Positions 10,463 to 19,242 of a stretch of DNA of 64,000 bases are shown in pieces. A program made the translations under genes and the position numbers. Positions within the stretch are counted from its first letter, which is position 1. Each line of letters opens with the position of its first letter. Below the pieces are notes generated by a model. That model was not told the origin of the DNA and searched no databases. It was given only the letters and a program-made list of their open reading frames with translations. This DNA is from Winogradskyella helgolandensis (GTDB taxonomy: Bacteria; Bacteroidota; Bacteroidia; Flavobacteriales; Flavobacteriaceae), in the NCBI RefSeq assembly GCF_013404085.1, contig NZ_JABFHO010000001.1, positions 2,491,001 to 2,555,000 of the forward strand, in the 5' to 3' direction.

Positions 10463-10638
10463 ACGTGTTATTAAAAATAAATATTGTTTGTCATAAATCT
10501 TGAGAAATTACGCTCATTTTAATTAAAAATTTAGGCAAAATATTAAGCGAACTTTCTTACAAGAAATTTATCACAATTATAGATTTAAAATCGTCAATTA
10601 AAAATTAATTTTTTGTATCTTAGATGTAATAAATTTAA

Positions 10639-10675
10639 AGGGTTTTTAAAAGGCATTTTGAATTTTGAAAACCCT
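10639..10675 (+). promoter_or_regulatory. Hairpin in the leader region of the stress-protein/V-ATPase operon
   Basis: An 8-bp inverted repeat AGGGTTTT/AAAACCCT (10639-10646 and 10668-10675) with a 21-base loop lies about 83 bases before the ATG at 10758. No T run follows, so it is not a standard terminator. It may be a leader structure or an operator, or it may have no function. Confidence 0.25.
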
Positions 10676-10757
10676 AAAATTTAAACTGGAAAAGTAATAC
10701 TTTTTAGAATTATCTCCGATTTTATATGTCGATAATTCAAGGTTTAAATATAGGTGT

Positions 10758-11900
10758 ATGAAACTACTCGATCACATTTTGTTAGGTCAGGATTTCGGAA
10801 AATCCTCAACGAACACGTTAAATGCTGCAACTAAATTAGCTGAAGTTTTTAAATCAAAAATCACTTCAATTTACGTATTACCCGATGATATTGCTAGCGA
10901 AAAAGCCAAAGGACTACTTGAAGAAGCTGCAAAGTCTAAACTAAACGATACATTTAATACACTCAAGGAACATGGCGTCGATGTAAAAGAACCATTACTT
11001 AAATATGGTTCAACTTCAGATGTTATCACTAAAGCAGCTGTAGATATTCAAGCAAATATTATTGTTCTTGGTGCTGGCAACGCTACAGAAGATTCTAAAT
11101 TTAGATTAGGCACTACTACAGAGCGAATTATTCAAAAAAGTGATAAGCCTGTTTTTATAATCAAAGAAAACACACCATTAACTGTCACTCAAATTTTATG
11201 CCCTGTTGATTTTTCTTCAACATCAAAGCGCGCACTTACAAATGCGATTCTAATTTGTAAGAAATTTAAGGCAGAATTAACGATACTATCAGTTTGTGAT
11301 GTTGATACGACGTCTTGGTTAATGTCCAGAGAGGCTTTAGAGGATGAAAACGATAGTAGATGTCAAAAGCATAAAGAAAGGTTTGATCATTTTTTAAAAG
11401 AATTCAATTTAGCAGGTGTTAATTGGACTAAAGACATACGAAGAGGTAATCCTGCAGAGGAAATTTTAAGTGCTATTTGGCAAAAAAAATCGGATTTACT
11501 CGTTATGGGTACAACAGGTAAAACAGGTTTAAACCGTATACTTCTTGGTAGCGTTGCACAAAAAGTAATTCGTGAAGTGCCGTGTTCATTGTTGGCTTTA
11601 AAATCTGAGGATGCCTTTAAGTTAGAGTTAGATACTAATATTAAGGACTTGGAGCAAGCTTACCATATGGGAGTAAAGCTCATGGAAAATCATTTTTATG
11701 ATGAAGCGGTTGCGCAATTTAAAAGCTGTTTAAATATTAATAGTATGCATATACCAGCTTATTTTGAATTGGCCAAAGCGTATGATAAGCTAAACGAACC
11801 CAATTTATCTAAAGCGTATAGAGATAAAGGAAACGATATAAAAGAACAGCTTTGGCACACCAAAATAGAGGATGAAGTGCGTAAGTTAAGAGGTAGTTGA
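10758..11900 (+). CDS. Tandem universal stress protein with C-terminal TPR-like repeats
   Basis: This 380-residue cytoplasmic protein has two UspA domains, about 1-137 and 142-277. The second contains the ATP-binding pattern GTTGKTGLNRILLGSV (G-x2-G-x9-GS). The matching site of the first domain is degenerate (GAGNATEDSKFRLGTT). After residue 290, AYHMGVKLMENHFYDEAVAQ and the following helices look like one to two TPR repeats, so it may bind a partner protein. It starts 20 bases before the V-ATPase A gene and probably heads that operon. Physical coupling to the ATPase is suggested by position only. Usp-TPR fusions are uncommon but not unknown. Confidence 0.85.
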   Translation: MKLLDHILLGQDFGKSSTNTLNAATKLAEVFKSKITSIYVLPDDIASEKAKGLLEEAAKSKLNDTFNTLKEHGVDVKEPLLKYGSTSDVITKAAVDIQANIIVLGAGNATEDSKFRLGTTTERIIQKSDKPVFIIKENTPLTVTQILCPVDFSSTSKRALTNAILICKKFKAELTILSVCDVDTTSWLMSREALEDENDSRCQKHKERFDHFLKEFNLAGVNWTKDIRRGNPAEEILSAIWQKKSDLLVMGTTGKTGLNRILLGSVAQKVIREVPCSLLALKSEDAFKLELDTNIKDLEQAYHMGVKLMENHFYDEAVAQFKSCLNINSMHIPAYFELAKAYDKLNEPNLSKAYRDKGNDIKEQLWHTKIEDEVRKLRGS

Positions 11901-11920
11901 TTAATATCTAAATAGATAAT

Positions 11921-13666
11921 ATGCAAAAAGCAAAAGGAAAGGTACTTAGTGTTAATGAGTCCCTTGTTGGTGTAGAAACAACGCAAGGTGCTGTAATGAA
12001 TGGTGAAGTCGCCTATATCGTTTTAGAAGACGGTAAACGTTTAAAATCTGAGGTTATTGATGTGAAATCCGGACAGATGGTCTATCTGCAAGTTTTTGAA
12101 GATACCAGTTGGATGCGTGTCGGTGATTTGGTAGAATTTTCAGGCTTACCCTTAGCGGTAAAACTCGGGCCAGGTATTTTAGGATCTGTGACAGATGGAC
12201 TTCAAAATCCTTTATATGAACTCGCTAAAACCGAATGGTTTTTAGAACGCGGTATTGTGGTTGAGCCTTTAGATAATGTCACCACATGGGAATTCACTCC
12301 TAAAGTGAGTATCGGAGATACTGTAACAGGAGGTGACGTATTAGGGACCGTACCAGAAAAAATATTTGAACATAAGATTTTTGTACCGTTTTCTTTAAGT
12401 TCAAATTTTGAAATCATAGAGATTGCAGAAAAAGGAGCTTACACTATAGATGATCCTATAGCAAAAATTAAGGACGATTCTGGTACTATTAAGGAGCTCA
12501 CTATGGCTTTTGAATGGCCCGTAAAAGTAGCCATGCCATTTAACGAACGTTCTGTTCCTGAAAAACCGTTACCAACAGGTATCAGAATATTAGATTCCCT
12601 TTTTCCAATCGCTTATGGAGGTACAGCTTGTAATCCTGGACCTTTTGGCGCAGGTAAAACGGTACTGCAACATAGTTTAGCGCGACATTCGCAAGCAGAT
12701 ATTGTAATTATTGCAGCGTGTGGTGAACGTGCAGGAGAAGCTGTGGAAGTCTTTAAAGATTTCCCAGAGTTGATTGATCCACGTACAGGGAAATCGTTAA
12801 TGGACAGAACTTATATTGTTGGTAACACCTCTTCAATGCCTGTCGCAGCCAGAGAGGCATCTGTTTATTTGGCCACTACCGTTGGTGAATATTATAGAAA
12901 ACAAGGTCTTAATGTGCTTATTTTAGCCGATTCTACATCGCGTTGGGCACAAGCTTTACGAGAGACGTCAGGAAGAAAGGAGGAAATTCCAGGGCCAGAA
13001 GCCTTTCCAATGTATATTTCTACACTGATTTCAGCATTTTACGATAGAGCAGGAGTTGATATTTTAAAAGATGGTACTGTTGGGTCACTTAGTATTATAG
13101 GAACGGTGTCGCCTGCAGGTGGTAATTTTGATGAACCTGTAACCCAAGCCACATTATTAAGTACGGGCTCATTTTGGGGATTATCGAGAGCCTTATCCGA
13201 TGCAAGAAAATATCCAGCTATAGATCGTATTGATAGTAATTCTAAATATCCTTCTTTATTAAAAGAAGAAGAAGTGACTTATTTATTAGAATTGCTTCGT
13301 GATGGGAAATCAATCGCTTCAAACATTTTATTAATGGGAGAAAAAGGAATTACGGACGAGACATACATTCGCTATCAAAAATCCGAATTACTCGATGCTG
13401 TTTTCTTGCAACAAAATAGTTTTAATGACATTGATGGTGTGACCAATCCAGAGCGTTTACGACTCATGTTTGATATGGTATTTGCCATTATTGAGGCATC
13501 TATAGATCTAAAAGGAAAAGAAGAGATTCGTACACATTTCAACTTTTTAAGACAAGCCTTTTTAGACTGGAACTATATGTCCGTAAACGATGAGAATTTC
13601 GAAAAACAACACACAAAATTAATTAACCTAGTTAAACAAAGAACGTATGCTAAAGAAGACCTATGA
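11921..13666 (+). CDS. atpA: V-type ATP synthase/ATPase subunit A (catalytic)
   Basis: This 581-residue catalytic subunit of the soluble V1 headpiece hydrolyses or makes ATP. The P-loop is GPFGAGKT (239-247, Lys246), preceded by the V-type SLFPIAYGGTACNPG. The catalytic region GERAGEAVEVFKDFPEL and the ADSTSRWAQALRETS segment are intact. The non-homologous insert characteristic of A subunits lies between about residues 110 and 190. Its 3' end overlaps the B gene by 20 bases, consistent with coupled translation. Length is as expected for prokaryotic A subunits. Confidence 0.96.
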   Translation: MQKAKGKVLSVNESLVGVETTQGAVMNGEVAYIVLEDGKRLKSEVIDVKSGQMVYLQVFEDTSWMRVGDLVEFSGLPLAVKLGPGILGSVTDGLQNPLYELAKTEWFLERGIVVEPLDNVTTWEFTPKVSIGDTVTGGDVLGTVPEKIFEHKIFVPFSLSSNFEIIEIAEKGAYTIDDPIAKIKDDSGTIKELTMAFEWPVKVAMPFNERSVPEKPLPTGIRILDSLFPIAYGGTACNPGPFGAGKTVLQHSLARHSQADIVIIAACGERAGEAVEVFKDFPELIDPRTGKSLMDRTYIVGNTSSMPVAAREASVYLATTVGEYYRKQGLNVLILADSTSRWAQALRETSGRKEEIPGPEAFPMYISTLISAFYDRAGVDILKDGTVGSLSIIGTVSPAGGNFDEPVTQATLLSTGSFWGLSRALSDARKYPAIDRIDSNSKYPSLLKEEEVTYLLELLRDGKSIASNILLMGEKGITDETYIRYQKSELLDAVFLQQNSFNDIDGVTNPERLRLMFDMVFAIIEASIDLKGKEEIRTHFNFLRQAFLDWNYMSVNDENFEKQHTKLINLVKQRTYAKEDL

Positions 13667-14978
13667 GAATATAGATAGTATTGGACGTTCCATACTGAGT
13701 ATAAAAGCAGAAGGCGTTCATAATAAAGAATTGGCTGAGGTTATTTACCCTAATGGCGACAAAGCATTTGCACAGGTTATCGCATTGAATAATGATGAGG
13801 TGACTTTACAATTATTTGGAGGTGGATTTGGAGTATCAACCGATTGTAAAATCCGATTTTTAGGAAAGCCAATTCAAGTTGGATTTTCAGATGATATGTT
13901 GGGTCGTGTGTATTCTGGTAACGGAAAACCTATTGATGGTGGTCCAGAATTGGTAACCGATATGGTTCGTGTTGCAGGGCCATCTATTAATCCTGTGAAG
14001 CGACTCATTCCTAAACACATGATTAGAACAGGAGTGCCAATGATTGATGTGTTTAACACTTTGGTACGTTCTCAAAAAATTCCAATTTTCGCAAAAGCAG
14101 GTGAACCTTACAACCGTTTATTGGCGAATATTGCGACGCAAACCGATGCCGATATAATTATCATTGGTGGTGTAGGTTTAAAATACGATGAGTTTCATTA
14201 TTTCAGGCAACGTATTGAAGAGGCTGGTAGTAAAAGTAAAACCATAATGTTTGTGCATACGCATCGCGATTCTATTGTGGAAGGCTTAATGGTGCCCGAC
14301 TTAGCCTTGGCTGTTGGGGAAAAATTCGCACTTCAAGGTAAAAATGTATTTGTGCTATTATCAGATATGACGCAATGGTCCGATTATTTACGTCAGGTGG
14401 CTAATGCTCAAGATCAAATTCCTGCAAATCAAGGTTATCCTGGAGATTTATATTCGCAGCTGGCCAGTCGTTATGAAAAAGCGGCGGATATTGAAGGTGC
14501 TGGTAGTTTAACCATTCTTGGTGTAACGACTATGGACGATGTAACGCATCCAGTTCCTGATAATACAGGTTACATTACCGAAGGTCAGTTTTATATGAAA
14601 GATGGCTTCCTTGAACTTTTTGGATCGTTAAGTCGATTAAAACAACAGGTGAATGATAAAACGCGAGAAGATCATAGGAGTATTATGAATGTTATGGCAC
14701 GACTACTATCGGAAGCAGAAGAGCGTGTAAAAGCACAAAAATTTGGATCGGTAAAGGATGACTATTCGTTTCGGTTACTAGATTATCGTAAAGCATTTCA
14801 AAAAGAATTGATGGATCCTTTTAGATATTTAGAATTAGAAGATGCACTGGATTTGTGTTGGGATATTCTTGCTAAGTATTTCAAAAAAGAAGAAGTCGGC
14901 TTGTCATCAAAATTAATTGAAGCGTTTTGGCCAAAAGAAGGAGAATACAAAATTTTAAAATCGCAGGGTAATGAGTGA
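13647..14978 (+). CDS. atpB: V-type ATP synthase/ATPase subunit B (non-catalytic)
   Basis: This 443-residue V1 subunit alternates with A in the hexamer. There is no Walker A motif, as expected. Diagnostic segments are GKPIDGGPE, PKHMIRTGVPMIDVFNTLVR, the KIPIFAKAGEPYNRLLA replacement of the P-loop region, and SDMTQWSDYLRQVANAQDQ. The ATG at 13647 lies inside the end of the A gene and gives a natural N-terminus (MLKKTYENIDS). The gene overlaps the next one by 8 bases. Confidence 0.95.
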   Translation: MLKKTYENIDSIGRSILSIKAEGVHNKELAEVIYPNGDKAFAQVIALNNDEVTLQLFGGGFGVSTDCKIRFLGKPIQVGFSDDMLGRVYSGNGKPIDGGPELVTDMVRVAGPSINPVKRLIPKHMIRTGVPMIDVFNTLVRSQKIPIFAKAGEPYNRLLANIATQTDADIIIIGGVGLKYDEFHYFRQRIEEAGSKSKTIMFVHTHRDSIVEGLMVPDLALAVGEKFALQGKNVFVLLSDMTQWSDYLRQVANAQDQIPANQGYPGDLYSQLASRYEKAADIEGAGSLTILGVTTMDDVTHPVPDNTGYITEGQFYMKDGFLELFGSLSRLKQQVNDKTREDHRSIMNVMARLLSEAEERVKAQKFGSVKDDYSFRLLDYRKAFQKELMDPFRYLELEDALDLCWDILAKYFKKEEVGLSSKLIEAFWPKEGEYKILKSQGNE

Positions 14979-15564
14979 TAAAACATTAGATCAGTTAATA
15001 GAAACTATTAAATCTGAAGCTATTGAAGCTGCAGAAGTAAAGGCCAAAGCCATAATTGATAAAGCTCAAACAGAAGCCGAAGCTATTGTGCATAATGCTG
15101 AACAAAAAAGGGAAGAACTCATTAAAAGTGGAGAAGAAGAAGCTGACGGTACACTTGCTAAAGGTCAAAAGGCCTTACAGCAAGCCGCTCGCGATTTGTC
15201 AATTACGCTTCAGAATGATATTAAAAAGCTTCTCGATGCCGTATTGCAGAAAGAGGTAGATGATGCGTTTTCGCCAGAGTTAATGCAAACGGCAATCTTA
15301 AAAGTCGTGGACCAAATTGGTGGGAATAGCGAAGTGAAGTTACCAGAAGTTTTGCATAATGACATTGCGGCTTACATTCATAAACAGCTTAAGGATGCTA
15401 AGACTTTACCAAAACTAAGCATTGATACAGCTTTAGTAAAAGGATTTTCGATTACTAAAAAAGATGCAGGTTGGAGTTATGAAATAACGCCAAAAGAAAT
15501 TGCTGATTTATTGAATACGCATTTAAGTAGCAAATGGGTAGAATTATTAAAAAATAACGCTTAA
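14971..15564 (+). CDS. atpE: V-type ATPase subunit E (peripheral stalk)
   Basis: This 197-residue stalk subunit has an N-terminal helix rich in Ala, Glu and Lys (about 5-85, e.g. EAAEVKAKAIIDKAQTEAEA). It should form the coiled coil of the peripheral stator. The compact C-terminal domain (about 95-197) should bind the B subunit. No G/H partner gene is visible in the operon, as in Chlamydia and Bacteroides operons. The start overlaps the B gene stop by 8 bases. In most Bacteroidota operons I recall, E precedes A; here it follows B. Confidence 0.85.
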   Translation: MSDKTLDQLIETIKSEAIEAAEVKAKAIIDKAQTEAEAIVHNAEQKREELIKSGEEEADGTLAKGQKALQQAARDLSITLQNDIKKLLDAVLQKEVDDAFSPELMQTAILKVVDQIGGNSEVKLPEVLHNDIAAYIHKQLKDAKTLPKLSIDTALVKGFSITKKDAGWSYEITPKEIADLLNTHLSSKWVELLKNNA

Positions 15565-15566
15565 GT

Positions 15567-16145
15567 ATGCTTAGTGGAAATCTAGAATATTTAATAAGTA
15601 GTTTGCCGCAATTGCAGTTTAGTACGTCAGTTGAGGACAAGCAGCGTGTACATTCTGTTTTTCAAACCTATAGCATGAATGATGGTGATATCAATTTAAT
15701 TACTGTTTTAGATGACGAAGCTTCAAAATATTTATCGGCAAAAAAGGCAGAAATATTTAAACAGATTAGTTTAAATACAGCAAATCATCAGCGATTTCAA
15801 GAACATGGAGATGCCGTTTTATCCGGTTTTTCAAGTTTTCTTTCCAATTTAAAGGAAAAAATAAAGCTATTGCGATTATCGCGAAATCAAGATACAACAT
15901 ATGTTTCAAGTCCTTTGGAAGCACTTCAACTAAAACCAGGTAATCCTTTAGAGGAAGAACTGCAGTTGTTAGAATTACAATGGCATGAGTTGGAGGAATT
16001 GTCAATTGGTCATTTTTCAGATTTCAGCGCCTTAATAGCTTATAAAATCAAACTTCTTTTACTACAACGTTTATGGAGTTTTGATGAAACGGAAGGCTTT
16101 ATACAGTATTCAAAATTTATAAAAATCACAGAGGATAATGGCTGA
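15567..16145 (+). CDS. DUF2764-like V-ATPase accessory subunit
   Basis: This 192-residue protein starts MLSGNLEYLISSLPQLQF, matching the start pattern of DUF2764 proteins encoded in Bacteroidota and Chlamydia V-ATPase operons. It is rich in Leu-rich helices. The end (AYKIKLLLLQRLWSFDETEG) resembles helical bundles of C/d subunits, which link V1 to Vo. It lies 2 bases after E and overlaps D by 8 bases, so it belongs to the complex. The operon has no separate C or F gene, so I infer it supplies the socket (C/d-like) function. That role is unproven, and this copy seems shorter than usual for the family. Confidence 0.7.
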   Translation: MLSGNLEYLISSLPQLQFSTSVEDKQRVHSVFQTYSMNDGDINLITVLDDEASKYLSAKKAEIFKQISLNTANHQRFQEHGDAVLSGFSSFLSNLKEKIKLLRLSRNQDTTYVSSPLEALQLKPGNPLEEELQLLELQWHELEELSIGHFSDFSALIAYKIKLLLLQRLWSFDETEGFIQYSKFIKITEDNG

Positions 16146-16749
16146 TAAGATTTTAATGAATAAAAACACGCTTGCAGCTTTAAAATTAGAGCTTCAAGAA
16201 TACAAGACCGCCTTGCCTGTTTTTGAAATGAAAGAACAGCAATTAAAGGAAGTAGTGCAGACCATCTATGATAATGTGCAACGTCTAGAAAAGGCTATTG
16301 AAACTATAAATGAAGAGACCAAACCTTGGGTTGCTGTGTTTGCAGAAGCCAATGAGGACTTAAATTCTATTGTGAAAATTAAATTTATTAAAACCTCAAA
16401 GAAAGAAATAGCTGGTGTGAGTATTGAGTTGTTTGAAGATATTAGTTTTGAAGCTTACGAAATGGATTTCTACAATACACCACTTTGGGTAGATGCTGCC
16501 ATTAGTGTTATTAAAGATCAGAAGACTAATTACAGAATAATTGAATTAGAAAAGAAAAATTTAGAAGTACTTCAGGAAGAGCTTGCAGAAGCACGTCGTA
16601 TGAAAAACGCACTTAAAGAGGTGTTTATTCCTGATGCACAGCATAATATTAGGAAAATTGAAATTTATCTTGGGGATGTGGAGCGTTTGGCAATTGGTTG
16701 TGCCAAATTAGTTAAGAAGAAAAAACTAACTAAAACAGCGGCAGTATGA
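16138..16749 (+). CDS. atpD: V-type ATPase subunit D (central shaft)
   Basis: This 203-residue rotor shaft subunit starts DKILMNKNTLAALKLELQEY, the family pattern in which a long N-terminal helix pairs with a long C-terminal helix. The C-terminal stretch RRMKNALKEVFIPDAQHNIRKI is the conserved D signature (usually RRVNALE..IP). Two helical arms (about 5-65 and 135-203) form the antiparallel coiled coil that transmits rotation. It overlaps its neighbours by 8 and 4 bases, supporting translational coupling in this dense operon. Confidence 0.92.
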   Translation: MADKILMNKNTLAALKLELQEYKTALPVFEMKEQQLKEVVQTIYDNVQRLEKAIETINEETKPWVAVFAEANEDLNSIVKIKFIKTSKKEIAGVSIELFEDISFEAYEMDFYNTPLWVDAAISVIKDQKTNYRIIELEKKNLEVLQEELAEARRMKNALKEVFIPDAQHNIRKIEIYLGDVERLAIGCAKLVKKKKLTKTAAV

Positions 16750-18593
16750 TTGTTAGAATGAAGGAAATATTGCTTTTTACATCGGCGAAGTCAGTAGATG
16801 ATACTGTGCAAAGTCTTGGTGAACTCGGAGTTCTAGATGTTAAGGAAATTAATAAACCGAATAGTTATAATATAAATCGTATTAAAACAGAAATAGAAGA
16901 TACTGAAACTGCTATTTTAAAATTAGAACCGTTTATTTCAAAACGTTCTAAAGCTTCAAAAGAGGTGACTTACAATGTTCGTGACCCCAAACAAATGGTG
17001 GAGCGTTTTCTTAAAACTAAAACTATTGAGAATGAGTGTTACAGACGCTTAGAGGTGCTTAATCAACAGTTAGATTGGTATCACACTTGGGGAGAGAAAA
17101 CAGTAATTCAAGATTTTAAAAAGCTTGCGGAGAAATCTATTTATCTGCGTTTATATGTGGTTGATAAAAAAATAGTACCACAATTACAAAAAGAACATTA
17201 TATAAGCACTTTTGCAGAAAAAGACGGAAAAGTACCTATAGCTTTTTTTACAAGAGACGAATCAGTAACGCTTCAATTTAAAGAGGTGTTATTACCTAAT
17301 GCGAGTTTTGAATCTGTTACCGAACAAATCTCACGAAAAGAACGTCAATTAGAATCGATTGCTGTATTCTTAGAAGATCAGGCACAAAACATAGCTGTTC
17401 TAGAAGATTACAAAGCTGTGCTAATGGATCGTTTAGCTGTTGAAGAGACGACTTTGGGGATGGGGGATATTGAAGGGAAATGTAATTATCTTAAAGGGTA
17501 TATTCCAAAAACAGAAGTCGCTTCATTTAAAGAAGCTGCTAAAGCTTATAATTGGGGTTATAGTATTTCGGATCCAGAAAAACCTGAAGATGTTCCGGTT
17601 TATATTAAAAACCCAAAGTGGATTAGTATCATTAATCCGGTGATGAAGTTTATAGATATTGTTCCAGGATACAAAGAAGTGGATGTATCTATTTACTTTT
17701 TAATCGCTTTTGCTTTATTCTTTGCGATGTTAGTTGGTGATGCTGGTTATGGATTGATATTTTTACTACTAGTTTTAATTTTTCGTAAAAAACTACCAAC
17801 ACAAGCGCGTGTTTTAGTTATGGTTTTGAGTATATCAACCATTATTTGGGGAGTTTTAAGTGGGACGTATTTTGGATCTTCAGAAATTGCCGAATTACCT
17901 TTTTTAAAGATGTTAATCGTAGATAATATTGCGAGTTTTGGAGTTGATAATGTATCCTTTATGATGCACTTGTCGTTCTTAATTGGTGCGATTCATTTAA
18001 CAATTGCACATAGTGTACGAGCAGTACAGTTTATAAATTCTATTAGAGCACTCAGTCAATTAGGTTGGATTGCATTAGTATGGGGTTTATTTTTTGTCAC
18101 CGAACAATTAGTTTTAGGTATAGATATGCCTGAATGGGGACTTTGGCTTTTTGTAGCAGGTGGACTCTTAGTCGCTTTGTTTTCTGTAGAGAGCAAAAAC
18201 TTTTTTAAAAGTATCCTTATTTCTATTGCCAATCTGCCTTTAAGTCTTATTAGTGGTTTTTCGGATATTGTATCGTATGTACGGCTTTTTGCGGTGGGAA
18301 TGGCAACAGCGGCCGTAGCTGCAAGTTTTAACAATATGATTTTGTCTTCAGGAATTGAAAATATGGGAATGCTCGAAATTTTATTTGCTGCTATAGCCTT
18401 ACTTCTTGGCCATGGATTAAATATCGCTTTAGCACTTATGGCAGTAATGGTCCATGGTATTCGTTTAAATATGCTTGAATTTGCAAGTCATTTAGGAGTT
18501 GATTTTTCAGGTGAAGCTTACAAACCTTTTAAATTAATAACATCAGACAATAATTATAATACGAAAAACACAGAAATTTTAAAAACAATATAA
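16746..18593 (+). CDS. atpI: V-type ATPase subunit I (membrane stator)
   Basis: This 615-residue Vo stator subunit carries the ion half-channels. The N-terminal cytoplasmic half (about 1-310) is helical and charged. Six to eight membrane helices begin near residue 315 (VDVSIYFLIAFALFFAMLVGDAGYGLIF, shown here only as its landmark GDAGYG). The essential Arg is probably Arg513 in SYVRLFAVGMA, corresponding to SYxRLxALGLA of the family. The gene overlaps D by 4 bases (ATGA) and ends 32 bases before K. Length is within the usual 600-660 range. Confidence 0.93.
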   Translation: MIVRMKEILLFTSAKSVDDTVQSLGELGVLDVKEINKPNSYNINRIKTEIEDTETAILKLEPFISKRSKASKEVTYNVRDPKQMVERFLKTKTIENECYRRLEVLNQQLDWYHTWGEKTVIQDFKKLAEKSIYLRLYVVDKKIVPQLQKEHYISTFAEKDGKVPIAFFTRDESVTLQFKEVLLPNASFESVTEQISRKERQLESIAVFLEDQAQNIAVLEDYKAVLMDRLAVEETTLGMGDIEGKCNYLKGYIPKTEVASFKEAAKAYNWGYSISDPEKPEDVPVYIKNPKWISIINPVMKFIDIVPGYKEVDVSIYFLIAFALFFAMLVGDAGYGLIFLLLVLIFRKKLPTQARVLVMVLSISTIIWGVLSGTYFGSSEIAELPFLKMLIVDNIASFGVDNVSFMMHLSFLIGAIHLTIAHSVRAVQFINSIRALSQLGWIALVWGLFFVTEQLVLGIDMPEWGLWLFVAGGLLVALFSVESKNFFKSILISIANLPLSLISGFSDIVSYVRLFAVGMATAAVAASFNNMILSSGIENMGMLEILFAAIALLLGHGLNIALALMAVMVHGIRLNMLEFASHLGVDFSGEAYKPFKLITSDNNYNTKNTEILKTI

Positions 18594-18625
18594 CTGAGTA
18601 ACAAACACTTTTAAATATAATAATT

Positions 18626-19093
18626 ATGACAGAAATAGCAATGATTCAGACCGTTGTTAATGGTTTAGGCGATATGGGAATGTCCCTAAGTATTGCAGCA
18701 ATTGGCTCGGCAATAGGAACAGGAATCGCTGGTATGGCAGCAATTGGTGCCTGGAAAAAGATGATTACTAGCGGACAAAAAGCAGCCACATCAATGCTTA
18801 TTTTTGTCGGTGCGCCATTATCTCAGGTTATTTATGGTATGATTTTAAAAAATGCGATTGCTGATGCCGATTTACCACCAGAATCCTATGGTTGGCAAAT
18901 TCTTATCGGTTTAATTGCCGGTGCAGCTATGGCTGGTTCGGCCATTTTCCAAGGGAAAACAGGCGCACGTGCTTGTGATGCAATTGCATCTGGAGCAAGC
19001 GATACCGCAAAATATATTATGGTTATAGGTATTGTAGAAACAGTAGCTTTATTCGTTATGATATTTACGATGACTGGTTTGCCAGGAAACTAA
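18626..19093 (+). CDS. atpK: V-type ATPase proteolipid subunit K, probably Na+-binding
   Basis: This 155-residue rotor-ring subunit has four membrane helices (two fused hairpins). Against Enterococcus hirae NtpK (from memory), the Na+ ligands line up. Helix 2 APLSQVIYG gives Ser66, Gln67 and Tyr70 (T64, Q65, Y68 in NtpK). Helix 3 FQGK gives Gln109 (Q110). Helix 4 IVET gives Glu138 (E139). Only the first hairpin lacks a carboxylate, as in other V-type K subunits. The ligand set favours Na+ over H+ transport. It is the last gene of the operon, followed by a strong terminator. Confidence 0.92.
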   Translation: MTEIAMIQTVVNGLGDMGMSLSIAAIGSAIGTGIAGMAAIGAWKKMITSGQKAATSMLIFVGAPLSQVIYGMILKNAIADADLPPESYGWQILIGLIAGAAMAGSAIFQGKTGARACDAIASGASDTAKYIMVIGIVETVALFVMIFTMTGLPGN

Positions 19094-19116
19094 ATATAAG
19101 TTGATTTTTATTAATT

Positions 19117-19163
19117 GCACCAAAAACTCTACAAATTGTAGTATTGTTTTTGGTGCTTTTTTA
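19117..19163 (+). terminator. Terminator of the V-ATPase operon
   Basis: An 11-bp perfect stem GCACCAAAAAC/GTTTTTGGTGC (19117-19127 and 19146-19156) encloses a smaller inner stem CTAC/GTAG and is followed by a T run. It lies 24 bases after the stop of subunit K. Confidence 0.9.
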
Positions 19164-19242
19164 TTGAAACTTTCAATTTTATCCAACATTGAGGTATGGA
19201 GATAAAAATTGATAATTTTAGGATAGATTTTGGTACAATAAA

